Shown: positions 22,130 to 31,989 of the stretch, piece after piece | Position numbering within the stretch: the first letter of the stretch is position 1 | How the letters are laid out: each line of letters starts with the position of its first letter | Assembly: GCA_963969495.1 (NCBI GenBank) | Contig: OZ018337.1 | Span: 80,214,648-80,278,647, forward strand | DNA from: Ceratothoa steindachneri | Taxonomy: Eukaryota > Arthropoda > Malacostraca > Isopoda > Cymothoidae | DNA: 64,000 nucleotides | Reading direction: 5' to 3' | Program-made: the position numbers and the translations under genes | The notes under the pieces: generated by a model | Database searches by the model: none | Told to the model about the DNA's origin: nothing | What the model saw: the letters and a program-made list of their open reading frames with translations, nothing else

Positions 22130-23454
22130 TTAGAAGTTTAAACTGACTCCATCATACCTGCCGATTTCAATAAATTTTCACATCTTCGTCTCTTGTTAAG
22201 TTACACCCCTTCATCATTTATACGTTTTAGCACTCCATTTTGCTATTAGGTTGCGCCACCCGTCCCTTTATAGGAAATATGCCCTATTTTACATAACATT
22301 GTTCTTCACATATCTGAGGAATGAGTCTTGTTTTCAAACCTTTTCGACCTGATCCTTTCGTGAAGTAGTTTTAAAAATATCCAGTCCACCAGTACTTATT
22401 TTGCTTATTCTTTAATCTCTCACTTCTTCAAAATCATGTTGTCAAAATATATCCGCAAAAGCGTTCGAATATTCATTCCCTTAAGAGCGCAAATCCACGT
22501 TCTTAGTTATTTATTCATTTTATTCTTCCACTCGTGCCTAATCCAAGATTTCTCTATTGTTTGTTCCACTCTACATATTATTTTTTAGCATTCTTAATGC
22601 CACGTTGAGATTTTTCACTCTGTATTAAATGTAAATAGTGTAAAATTCTATACAATATATGCATTTGTATTCATTAATCTGCTTTATGATTTTCAGGAGG
22701 ATGTAATTGGATTCTAGTGAAATTAAACCTTAAAGTATTTTGACCAGCATTTTAATCTATTATAAAAAACACTGAATAAATTTATTTTGTTAAACTATCA
22801 ACGATGAAAAAATAATTTGTTGATATATTCAAGATTAAAGAACAATCTAAATTTGCAACTGAGATTAATAGTAAAGATATAAATACGCCTTGACCAAGAA
22901 TTCTGATATTTTGAGTAATGTGATTGACAAAATAAGAAAATATAGTAAAGCTTATTCTCCACACGAAGTCTGTTGCGTCGATGCGAGGACATCTCAAGCT
23001 GTTACGTGGACGCGAGGACGCCTCAAACTGTTGTATGTAGGCAAGGACTCCTCAAGCTAAGTTACAAAAGTAAAGTTTCAAAAATCCTTTATTTTCTTGG
23101 AAACTATTTTCAGTAAATCATTTTAGTCCTACGAATTAAAATCTGATATCAAAGGTCGGAAAAAATCAGTATATATTCTTTTGCTTTTATATCAGTTGAA
23201 ACTTCAAGAATTTTGTACGAGTATAATCGAATATGTAGAGGTGGACACAGTTAATCGTTAATTTGTTTATATGTAACGGAAGTTAACGTTAATTATTATT
23301 TTATTATTATAAAGCAAAAAGAAAAGATTTTTTTTAGCTCAAAAACCATCTCAGAACTGCCCAAACTATAGAATATAAACATTGTCAGAATTATAGAGGA
23401 GAAAAAAATGAGAAAACAGAAAATTTTAATGAAACTATATTTATAATTTAACAA
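22130..23454. other. No gene recognised
   Basis: AT-rich. GTAGAGGTGGACACAGTTAA at about 23235 resembles the outer end of the hAT at 51631 (CAGAGGTGGGCAC), but no partner end was found. Confidence 0.45.
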
Positions 23455-23604
23455 GCCGCTGTTCTCTTCCTTAACAGGAAGAGCTTGGTTACACAGGCAC
23501 CCCTGCGGCGTGTGGCCTACGGCATTATTTGCTAATCTTAACCGCCTTTTTTAATCCCCTTTACAGACTTTATTTTAACACCCTGAACACCCTTTTCTTC
23601 TTCT
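23455..23604 (-). repeat. Interspersed repeat (copy 2, minus strand)
   Basis: Read leftwards it gives GGGTGTTCAGGGTGTTAAAA, GCCGTAGGCCACACGCCG, GTGCCTGTGTAACCAAGC and TCTTCCTGTTAAGGAAGAG, the same boxes as at 13250-13345. It carries about 45 extra bases between the first two boxes. The class is unknown. Confidence 0.7.
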
Positions 23605-23904
23605 TCTTCTTCTTCATCTTCATCTTAATCTTAATCTTCTTGTTCTTGTTATTGTTCTTGTTCCTTTTCTTTTTGTTGTTCTTGTTTTTTTCTACTTCTT
23701 TTTCTTCTTCTACTTCTTTTTCTTCTTCTACTTCTTTTTTTCTTTTACTTCCTTTTCTCCTTCTACTTCTTTTTCTTCTTCTACTTCTTTTTCTTCTTCT
23801 ACTTCTTTTTCTTCTTCTACTTTTTTCTTCTTCTACTTCTTTTTCTTTTTCTACTTCTGTTTCTTCTTCTTCTTCTTCTTCTTCTTCTTCTTCTTCTTCT
23901 TCTT

Positions 23905-23935
<31 letters not shown>
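23590..23935. repeat. Pyrimidine tract with (TTC)n
   Basis: About 345 bases of nearly pure pyrimidine on the plus strand. It is made of TTCTTCTACTTCTTTTTC-type units and a perfect (TTC)n run at about 23853-23932. Confidence 0.95.
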
Positions 23936-24849
23936 TAAAGGAATTATTAGAAATAACTGGTAAACAAAATAAATATACTTAGGTGACAACCGAACTAAAA
24001 GAAAAAATCTTATTCAAACCTTCAAAAAATCTCGTTCTTAAAATATAGGGTTATGGATAATGAAATTGTATTTCATTAAACTTTTCGGTTTTCGCTTTTT
24101 TTTGTCCATAAGAATTTTGGCAAATTTGATGTGGTTTGAGAAATAAAACGTTACATTTTTAACTGAATAGCGATTGTACCGACCTCTGCGAATATCAATA
24201 TTCATAATTTTATACTATCCCATTATTCAACTCAAAGTAGCATACTTACCCAATTACAAGGAGTTATGAATTGCTACTTTACAGTTTTATTTATTTACAG
24301 AAAGCAGTCAATTATGTCCCCGCAAAGTCATTCAGAGTAATGAAGACAAGTATTTTGTTTCACGCTGTAATTTCAACGGTTCTGGGACATAGTATGATAA
24401 AGGTATTATATAAGTAGATTTTCTTCATAATTTGATATAATTAAACTTTCCAAATATATTTGACAATGAAATACAAATATGGAAGAATATAATTTAATGA
24501 GAATTTCCAAAAGAGAACTCATTTTAGAGACAACTCTTGAAATTTAAATCTTTCAGATTGCCGATTCTTTTACAAATTTTGGATTTCATGACTCTTTGCA
24601 AGAAGAGACAATTCATCTGGAGATACCTCACAACAGCTTTGAAATTATATTTAGCTCGGTGAAAGGTTTGTTCGTTTGTTTAATTTGAGTAATACTTCTC
24701 TTTTGGGGGTGGGGGGGAATCACATATTCCATCAGGTACGTTTTAGTTATAGATACACTCTTCTATAGGCTGATTACTTACCATTTATTTTACTGAGTCT
24801 TCTTTCACACCTTTCTCTCCTAGTTAATAAAATCACTTTATAAAGCTTA
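23936..24849. other. No gene recognised
   Basis: AT-rich, with short frames only. Confidence 0.5.
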
Positions 24850-24976
24850 GTTTTAGCAATCGCTAGGTTGACAGTTACAATCTCCGTCCGGATTCTTTTT
24901 AAGCTGACACGCTTTACTAGGGAGGTTACCTCCGTGGCTGGGCATCACGGTGGGGACAGGTAGGTGGAGCTCGTAT
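24850..24976 (+). repeat. B-box-containing interspersed repeat (copy 2)
   Basis: It carries GACAGTTACAATCTCCGTCC, GGATTCTTTTTAAGCTGACA, AGGGAGGTTACCTC and CTGGGCATCACGGTGGGG, parallel to 21150-21330. It leads directly into the 44-bp minisatellite. Confidence 0.6.
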
Positions 24977-25326
24977 CCATGGCAGGCAATCCATCTAAAA
25001 GAAAGATAACTCTGATTTACCCATGGCAGGCAGTCCACCTAAGAGAAGGATAACTCTGATTTATCCATGGCAGGCAGTCCACCTAAAAGAAGGATAACTC
25101 TGATTTACCCATGGCAGGCAGTCCACCTAGGAGAATGATAACTCTGATTTACCCATGGGAGGCAGTCCACCTAAGAGAAGGATAACTCTGATTTACCCAT
25201 GGGAGGCAGTCCACCTAAGAGAAGGATAACTATGATTTACCCATGGGAGGCAGTCCACCTAAGAGAAGGATTACTCTGATTTATCCATGGCAGGCAGTTC
25301 ACCTAAGAGAAGGATAACTATGATTT
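24977..25326. repeat. 44-bp minisatellite, 8 units
   Basis: The unit begins CCATGGCAGGCAGTCCACCT, continues AAGAGAAGGATAACTCTGAT and ends TTAC. Eight units follow head to tail without gaps (24977 to about 25326). Units differ by one to four bases; three share the variant CCATGGGAGG. The unit length is not a multiple of three. Confidence 0.95.
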
Positions 25327-25543
25327 CAAAACCCTGGAGCCACAGGCAAAATTGCCTCTTCCAGAAGATCCTCTGTGAGTAAATCAATCTCTGTAAAAAA
25401 AATATAGATAGACTTAAATTCGTCCTATTTAAGGATGAATTCAATAACTTCAGCAACCATTTCTAAACTCTTGCTTCGCATCATTCTGTAGATATAGGGG
25501 TGTAGGAAAAGTGGTGACGAAGAAATAAAGAACACAAACTAGC

Positions 25544-26130
25544 GTGTGGCGAGTTGGTAACGGCTTTCTGCTTCGCCGGACTACTGTTGGCAAACGGCGT
25601 TTCGACTGCACCATACTGGGTCTCAAAAAACTAATTCAAGCAAAGGTTTTAAACCTCCTGCTTGCACTTCTCGGCATGCTACTATTTCCACAAATTAATA
25701 CCCTAGAAACCCAATTACTTCTTGACAGGAAGAGAAGAATCCAAATTGTTCTAAACTTACACCCAAATCGGATCATTCTTGTAACCAGATCTGATAAAGG
25801 ATGTAGCGTTATCTTAGAGAAATAGAAATCTTAGAAAATATCACTGAATTCGAATCCATAACTGACATCGAAGCGAACGATATCCATAAGGCATCAGTTA
25901 AAAAGTCACCTAAAGTATAAGGACACTGCAACAGTGAGAACTCTGTCAAGAAATGTACGGAAACTCAAATTATTACAGAGTGATATCAGTAGCCCTCTAT
26001 GAACTGTTTATTCGCACACCGCTAAGAATCAAATATCTCAAATTATATCCAGAACTAACGAGCTAGAAAGAAGCCATATTTTTAGAAAGCCCAGTTTTTC
26101 ACTTTCATTGACAGGTAAAAGCTTGTATAT
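25544..26130 (+). pseudogene. Penelope-like RT, N-terminal part (decayed)
   Basis: The frame contains FPQINTLETQLLLDRKRRIQ and RIILVTRSDKGCSVILEK, the ILVTRSDKG-type box that opens the fingers of PLE reverse transcriptases. After stops, NDIHKASVKKSPKV and RTNELERSHIFRKPSFSL can be read in other frames. Palm motifs are missing, so this is a truncated copy. A mariner remnant follows. Confidence 0.5.
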
Positions 26131-26189
26131 TATTTTATTCAGGAGCACTGTCATCGCCTTATATACAACTTGAAGAGTCATGGCAGTCG

Positions 26190-26790
26190 AATTCTCATTA
26201 TTTCTGAGGAAAATATACCTTCTCAGTCGATATGGTCATCAACAAGAAGAACGACTGCGTGGTAAGCTTCGGCCATGACCCTTCTGAGCTCCGCTACCTA
26301 TCCACGACCGAGCACACAGCCTCCGTGATGATGCTCGGTGTCGTGGCTTCTAATGGCAAGATATTGCCGCCGGTGTGGTTCGCAGGCAGTTACAGGCTCA
26401 CTGCTACCGATTACACGGATATCTGGTCACAAAATTCCTGCCCTGTATGAGAAAGATCACGAAGAAGTCGGGCTACGTCTTTCAGCAGGATGGTGCCCCA
26501 GCCTACACTGCTAAGACTTTTCAAGAGTGATTGGAGTGGAACATGAACTTCTGGTCAAAGAAATTTTGGTCGCCGCAGTCACCCGACCTCAATCTTCTTG
26601 ACTTAAGCGTGTGGGTAGATGTCGAGGGCAAGGCCTGCAAGGTCTGCCACAGCAACTTCGACGAGCTGAAGTCATCCGTCAACCTCGTGTGGGACAGCAT
26701 GAGAAAGGACTTCGTCCGCAAGGTGTGCGCGGTTTCCAGGTCTTGCCTGGAGGGCGTGCTCGCCGACGAGGGTGGACATATTAATTAATA
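26190..26790 (+). pseudogene. mariner-like transposase (decayed)
   Basis: The frame starting at about 26232 reads VINKKNDCVVSFGHDPSELR, HTASVMMLGVVASNGKILPP and VWFAGSYRLTATDY, a segment of mariner transposases around the first catalytic Asp. After shifts it gives GYVFQQDGAPAYTAKTFQ (second Asp) and KKFWSPQSPDLNLLDLSVW (third Asp), ending VCAVSRSCLEGVLADEGGHI. The two visible Asp positions are intact. The N-terminal DNA-binding part and the terminal repeats were not found. Confidence 0.8.
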
Positions 26791-26998
26791 TAAACACATA
26801 CATATTTAATTTTTAAAACAATAGAAACCTGCCTAAATGCATAAAAACTATCATTGTGTCCTTTGGTACAGCTTCATAACAGGTGTAAAAAGATTTTTGC
26901 AATACCCAGTAAGTAGAAGATTTGCAACTGAAGCATTAGTCTATCTAGTTGGTTTAAAATCACGTGGTACTAGAACTTGGGCCATATTCAGTACCCTG

Positions 26999-27184
26999 TA
27001 TAGCGTACGAGAAATGCAGGCGAGCGGCTTAAAAGCTTCGTTTGAATGAGTCTTTTTTGAGATTCAGGATGGCCGAGTGGATTCGCCGCTGGCTAGCAGT
27101 GGTTCAGCGACGCAGGAAGCTGTTCGCAACTCGCCTACGCTATTATTTTTTTCTTTGCCCCTTTCCTACTCCCCTCTATCTACA
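26999..27184 (+). repeat. TRIM 5' LTR with tRNA-like promoter boxes
   Basis: Inside the LTR, TGGCCGAGTGG (27070-27080) is a perfect match to the A box of type II tRNAs, and the bases before it (CAGGA) resemble the start of a Leu tRNA. CTGTTCGCAACTC (about 27120-27132) resembles a B box with one or two extra bases. A T run (27146-27152) follows at the distance of a Pol III terminator. CGCTGGC ... CCAGCG forms a stem in other copies. Confidence 0.6.
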
Positions 27185-27185
27185 A

Positions 27186-27198
27186 TGGTGCCCAGACC
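27186..27198 (+). promoter_or_regulatory. Putative primer-binding site of the TRIM
   Basis: TGGTGCCCAGACC begins two bases past the 5' LTR. The TGG start (complement of the tRNA 3' CCA) and the similarity to TGGCGCCC-type sites support the call; the tRNA used cannot be named. Confidence 0.55.
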
Positions 27199-27289
27199 TG
27201 GAAGGGGTGAGCGTTAGCCCTTGGATAACATTTCCAAACGGGCTCTCTTCATTCCTTCAAAATACGCTCCGCTTCTATGAGGGGGGTTG

Positions 27290-27475
27290 TATAGCGTACG
27301 AGAAGTGCAGGCGAGCGGCTTAAAAGATTCGTTTGAATGAGTCTTTTTTGAGACTCAGGATGGCCAAGTGGATTCGCCACTGGCTAACAGTGGTCCAGCG
27401 ACACAGGAAGCTGATCGCAACTCGCCTACGCCCTTATTTTTTTCTTTGCCCCTTTCCTACTCCCCTCTATCTACA
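27290..27475 (+). repeat. TRIM 3' LTR
   Basis: Same length as the 5' LTR, with about 11 substitutions between them. The A box carries one change (GGCCAAGTGG). Confidence 0.8.
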
Positions 27476-27480
27476 CCCTG

Positions 27481-28407
27481 CTCCATATGTCGTTTCCAAG
27501 TTGTGGTTTAAGAATTGGATATTTTACGTTCCTTCATTGAATCTCATTATTGGTGTCTTCTTGTGGTTATCTCATCGTTCTTGAAAGTTTTTCATATGTA
27601 TATTTCATCCTTTTCCTGATTAATCTTTGCTGTAATGTTTGGGAAGGAGTGTGATATCTACTCATCCCTCTAGGCTCTCTCTGCTAAAAATTTCTTCTCC
27701 TATCCCTTCTTTTTTTTCTATTAGTTTCTTCGCTTTTTCTTCTATAATTTTGTTGAGCCTCCTTGTAAGTTCATCTTCTCGGTGAATGTCTCATTGCCTC
27801 TCCATATCTCTTCTTCTTGTGTTAGTAATAATCAGTGTCCCCCTGTTTTGTATCATTTCCAGTTTTTTATGTTGGAGTTAGAATTGGTATACATTGGGAT
27901 TGCCTGGTTTACCATCGCTGACTGAATTATAATTGATTGCTAGATATTTTTTTATTCTTTGGATTAGGCAATCTGTTTCTGTAGAGGAGTTCAACCCTCT
28001 TTTTTTGGTTTACTCTTTCTTTTAGGTGCTTGTCGTCAATCGTAGCATTTTGGACTTTTTCGTGTAGCTGTATCTTTATTATTCAACATTAATATCTCCA
28101 GGCCTTTTTCTTAACATTGGTACAATCTTATTTTTTTCCTATTCGTACTAATTTTCCTATCCTCTCCTATTCGTTAAATCTCCTTTTTTTTCTTATGCCC
28201 ATCTTGACTGCTTTTCGATGTTTCTATAAGGGCAGACGATGATTTGTGTGACAGTGTCGGCGAGTTTAAAATTGTTGAATGATCACACTTGGAAACTACT
28301 TTTAGCTTTTGTGTGAAAGGTGTAAAGTACCTCCACCGTGCACACAACGGATATAAGTAGATTCGCAGTGTGACCCTTCTCCACTCTGATCTCATACGCT
28401 TAGAATC
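27481..28407. other. No gene recognised
   Basis: T-rich plus strand. The minus strand has fragments that could be an N-terminal PLE region (short coiled stretches), but this could not be confirmed. Confidence 0.4.
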
Positions 28408-28440
28408 TCCGAAGAAAAACTTTAGCTTAAGTCCGAAAGC
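28408..28440 (+). ncRNA. Hammerhead-like core, decayed (candidate)
   Basis: The string TCCGAAGA, then ACTTTAGCTTAAGT (a 4-bp stem with loop), then CCGAAAGC has the order CUGANGA - stem II - GAAA of a hammerhead core, with one core change. It lies about 115 bases from the PLE 3' end at 28555. PLEs are known to carry hammerhead motifs in their terminal repeats. Stems I and III are not seen. Confidence 0.25.
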
Positions 28441-28554
28441 TCAGATAATAAACTTATAAACTTATAAAGCTCATTTGTGCCTCATTTGTACTATGCACTT
28501 TCGTACTTGTTCAGTCCATTATCAAAGAATAAATAAAAATTTATAAAGCTGGTA

Positions 28555-28985
28555 TATATATGTATGAGAGGCAGTAGAGTAATGCCCCGCCCATGTACAA
28601 CGAAAGGGTACAAAAAAGAGGAATATTATCAAAAACGGATATGAACTATAAAACCAAATAGATAAGGTCTACTTCCGGAAATTCCAACTGTGAGCACAGA
28701 AAGTAGACATTTAGATCACTATGATAAATACATACACACCTAATTGTGAATACATAAAAATAAACCAGAGAAACATAACTAAATTAATAAATCAAAGGGC
28801 TAAGATTTAAAGTGGACAATTTTGTTGTAAATAAGCCTTTTAACAACAGGGTCAAGTTTAAAGAGGCCAGGGGATATACTAAAATTAGGCGAGGAATTAA
28901 TGAAGGAGCATTCCACAATATTTCTCTGTATAAAGTCATCAGATTTGTAAATAAATTTAGCCGAATTACAATTGATAGGATGACT
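28555..28985 (-). pseudogene. PLE GIY-YIG tail and 3' UTR (minus strand)
   Basis: Read leftwards from about 28985 the frame gives HPINCNSAKFIYKSDDFIQR, NIVECSFINSSPNFSISPGL and FKLDPVVKRLIYNKIVHFKS. This is the end of the GIY-YIG endonuclease region of Penelope-like elements. The non-coding tail continues to about 28555 and is shared, in reverse orientation, with 42175-42425 (GGGCGGGGCAT, GTACAACGAAAGG and a box about AAATAGATAAGGTCTACTT). The upstream RT is absent: the copy is cut at about 28985, where an inverted piece of the same element begins. Confidence 0.85.
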
Positions 28986-28989
28986 GTTA

Positions 28990-29110
28990 GGAGGTGGGAT
29001 ATCAGTAGTGCTTTCTTTGTCCATTTATCTGAAAATAGTAACCCTATCAATTGGAATTCGGCTAAATTTATTTTTAAATCTGATGACTTTATTCAAAGAA
29101 ACGGTACCGA
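28990..29110 (+). pseudogene. PLE GIY-YIG fragment, inverted (plus strand)
   Basis: The frame reads SSAFFVHLSENSNPINWNSA and KFIFKSDDFIQRN, the same protein segment as the minus-strand copy to its left but pointing the other way. The two copies are back to back with only about 50 bases between the shared segments. Confidence 0.8.
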
Positions 29111-29229
29111 AACGGCATTAGCATCAATCACCAAAAGGATTGCTATTGGCAAGGCCAGAAATGGCAATGTAGACGTCGTTCTGCGACTGTGGCCTCGACC
29201 TTTGAGAAAGTGTGGTTGCCGGCGCTAAA

Positions 29230-30028
29230 AATGAAGATCAGCGACCTTGGTATGGAAGGAAACTGAACAAGAATACTCTGCGACTACCTTTAAAATCGAG
29301 ATGCAGTCGTAAGAGTGAACGACGTTTAAGGGGAATCATTCAACTTGGAGGCTGAGGTGGCACAGGAAAGGTTGTCTCAGCCCTACATTATATGCGGTGT
29401 ATATCGGCGACCTGCCTTTCCCCGACTAAGACCTCACTCAATACATCCAGCTGGCAGATGACATCACATAGGTCATACCAGTATCTATAAAAACCCTGTT
29501 GACGTTGCAAACAGAACAGGAAGGGAAATCGAAAACATCAATAACTTCGAAAAAATTAACAAAATCAACACCAATTTCATAAGTTTAAGATGTTACTAAT
29601 GGGACGTCGGAAGACAGCGAACGTGCTGGTGCGAGATGAACTATGCGATTACTTCAGAGAAGGCCGGTACTTGGCTTGAAATTAACCTCAGACAAGTATA
29701 GCGCCCCCTACAAAGAGAAGATCGCTGCTGCCAAAAGAACGCCACGAGCTTTGTACCACTTTAAATGGCTCTCTCCATGCAACAATACGAAACTCTATTA
29801 TTAGTAATGCCAGTCCTCTTGTACCCCGCCATCCCCCTCCATACCCTGAACAAGACCGCTATTAAGAAAATGCAAGTTGTTCAAAACAGTGCTATAAGAT
29901 TCATTTCTAACGTCACCCTGTGGGATCACATACCATCTGAATTCTTGTATGAAGCAACTGATATTGAACCTATCAACCTTACCCTCCATAGGCAAGCACA
30001 AAATACATATCAGAAGATATACCAAAAC
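29230..30028 (+). pseudogene. Jockey-like LINE, RT C-terminal region (5' part)
   Basis: Fragments read SIHPAGR...HHIGHTSIY (site of the FADD motif, lost) and then a clear frame 29765-30028: LLYPAIPLHTLNKTAIKKMQ, VVQNSAIRFISNVTLWDHIP and IEPINLTLHRQAQNTYQKIY. This matches the post-palm region of Jockey-like LINEs and parallels 36360-36530. A hAT element interrupts the frame at 30029; it resumes at 30946. Confidence 0.7.
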
Positions 30029-30937
30029 CAGTGACTGATGGGGGTGCTGCATCAGACATTTTTTTAGCATTGTTTTAATATTGTGTAAAAGGAAATAAAC
30101 ATAAAATAAAAATTTATAGATAAACTTGATAAAATCCTAAACAGAACAAAAGCAAGCATTTTTTTACTTACTAATAGCCTAAATTGTTACAGTTCAAGCT
30201 TGATCCATTCATAAAAAACTAAATCCATTCTTTTGTTTTAATTTCCGCGAAAAGATTCATTATTTTCTCCTTGATCTATGGATGACTACTGAGGAATTTT
30301 TCTCCATTGAAAGCTCTGCAAGTGCATTTAGTCTTTCAGAATTCATAGTGCCTCTTAGAAAAGTTTTTATTCTTTTCAGTGTTGAAAAGCAGCGTTCTGC
30401 CTCTGATGTAGTCATGGGAATTGTCAAGAGGATTTTTATCAGTTTCGTAATTTCACTAAGAATATCCTCTAGATTATTTTCCAAGATAAATTCCAACAGC
30501 TCAATTAATTAATTAATAAAAGAACCGAAAACAAATATGAATTAAATTCTACACTTTATCACATTCAAAAATATAAATACGTTTTTAAGCACAACACACG
30601 CAAGGTTAAAAAGAAACACTACATTCCACCAGCACACTAGGGTCAGCGCTACGTGAGCCACAGTGCTATCTCTCCCTAGCGTGCAGATTCCTATCCCGTA
30701 CATGTGAGCTTGCGCAAAACAGCTGGTACTGTGAAGCGAACAGCTCTATAATTTTTTTTGTATTATTTTCATAAATTAGGGGATGGCTATTGATATTAAG
30801 CTTAAAGATTATATAATATACAAGTATAAAGAAAGAATTAAAGAATGAAGCACTCATTCTATTGAATGTTATCGATAATATCGAGTGGAAATAGGAGGTG
30901 CTGCAGTTCCGCAGTGCCTATACACGAGACGCCACTG
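30029..30937 (-). mobile_element. hAT element, 909 bp, with 8-bp TSD ACCAAAAC
   Basis: The element begins CAGTGACTGATGGGGGTGCT and ends with the complement of CAGTGGCGTCTCGTG. Identical 8-base flanks ACCAAAAC lie at 30021-30028 and 30938-30945. A length of 8 for the TSD and CAGTG ends are diagnostic of hAT elements. Only the C-terminal end of the transposase is left inside. Confidence 0.9.
30260..30512 (-). pseudogene. hAT transposase dimerisation domain
   Basis: The frame reads ILLTIPMTTSEAERCFSTLK, RIKTFLRGTMNSERLNALAE and ends with a stop at 30260. S-EAERCFS-LKRIKT is the conserved dimerisation box of a hAT subgroup. Everything upstream (BED finger, catalytic core) is deleted, so the 909-bp element is non-autonomous. 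Confidence 0.85.
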
Positions 30938-30945
30938 ACCAAAAC

Positions 30946-31040
30946 ATGCCTTAAGACGTGTTGAATCCAATTAGACGACCAAATAAAGAACTACCTGATT
31001 TGGGATATAAACGAGCATTCAAAAGCTCTCAGCTGTGGCA
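30946..31040 (+). pseudogene. Jockey-like LINE, 3' part after the hAT insertion
   Basis: It continues from 30028: DVLNPIRRPNKELPDLGYKR in a shifted frame, which fits the end of Jockey-like ORF2. Removing the hAT and one TSD copy joins the two parts. Confidence 0.6.
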
Positions 31041-31257
31041 TTAAAAGAGAGACACTCATTTCATTGAGGAATACATCATAAGATTAAACGGCATATAAAA
31101 ACTAAAATTTAAAACAAGCTAAGAACAAAAAATCCGAAGTGGAGACACTTATGAAAAATAAAAAGAAACTAAATAAAAATCCGAAAAAGACTTCTTTTTG
31201 TAAAATAAATAAATAAACAAATAAATACAAGAGGCGAAGTGGACAAACTCTTAATTA

Positions 31258-31345
<88 letters not shown>

Positions 31346-31949
31346 GAAGTAAACAAACTGGGGTTAAGAAAGTAAATAACAATAACAAATTAATATATAA
31401 GTACTAATTCCAGTAAATTTGTACTATGTATTTATAGATAAGAACCGGACTAAAAATGAAGGTTGAAAGACAAAAAGAACGAAAGCGCAACATCAAGTAT
31501 AGCATCATCTACAAGAGATAACAAAGGCTTGAATGCTGAGTAATCGAATGATATTAAAAAAAATAGAACAAATGAGCTTCTACTGAGGTAGCCAGACAAC
31601 CTGGCACACGTACTCTCTCACTAAAATACCACCTTTTCTACCTATTCTCCCCTTACTAGCCTCACAACTTCTATCTTTTACGATCGTTGATTGACGATCG
31701 TTCACCATTCTGCACTGCTCTGAATTCTTGGTAGAAATACTAGGGCAAATTTACCTCCCGCTACCAGGTAAAGGAGGTAACGGTTTCGGGGAGTTCGCAA
31801 AACGCCTTCGAAATCTGTTTTTGATTTTCATAGAAACCAGTTGTTAAAAAAGCGAACTAATACTGTTGTACTCGTCATCATCATCAGTAATCTTCATCTT
31901 TCTATTTTAGCAGTCTCACTTAGGCAGATAACTGCTTAAGTCCTCGGCC
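31041..31949. other. A-rich stretch with (TA)n, no gene
   Basis: Contains the LINE 3' tail, an A-rich segment and a (TA)n tract at 31263-31343. Confidence 0.5.
31263..31343. repeat. (TA)n microsatellite
   Basis: About 40 TA units. Confidence 0.97.
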
Positions 31950-31989
31950 TCACCCCCTTTCGTAAACTGCTGCCAGATGTAAGAGAGGA

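Larger units (their letters stand above)
26999..27475 (+). mobile_element. Complete miniature LTR retrotransposon (TRIM), 477 bp
   Basis: Two direct repeats of exactly 186 bp (26999-27184 and 27290-27475) flank 105 bp of non-coding DNA. Both begin TATAGCGTACGAGAA and end CCCCTCTATCTACA, with about 94% identity by eye. A primer-binding-site-like TGGTGCCCAGACC follows one base after the first repeat (27186), and a purine run GAGGGGGG (27279-27286) lies just before the second. The whole is flanked by CCCTG on both sides (26994-26998 and 27476-27480), a 5-bp TSD. Size, lack of genes, PBS, PPT and TSD define a TRIM, which must be moved by another element's proteins. Solo LTR copies lie at 40389, 40872 and 45560. 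Confidence 0.8.

Noticed and set aside
23529..23963. 144-residue Leu/Phe/Ser-rich frame
   Set aside because: It is a translation of the pyrimidine tract and (TTC)n; no membrane protein is implied.
24977..25326. CRISPR-like array
   Set aside because: The 44-bp units are contiguous, without unique spacers, in eukaryotic TE-rich DNA; it is a minisatellite.
29075..29104. CTGATGA...GAAAC string as hammerhead core
   Set aside because: It codes KSDDFIQRN of the PLE GIY-YIG region, conserved at protein level; no stem II.
28812..29228. 138-residue plus-strand frame as a gene
   Set aside because: Its first half is antisense to the minus-strand PLE; only 28990-29110 reads as PLE protein.
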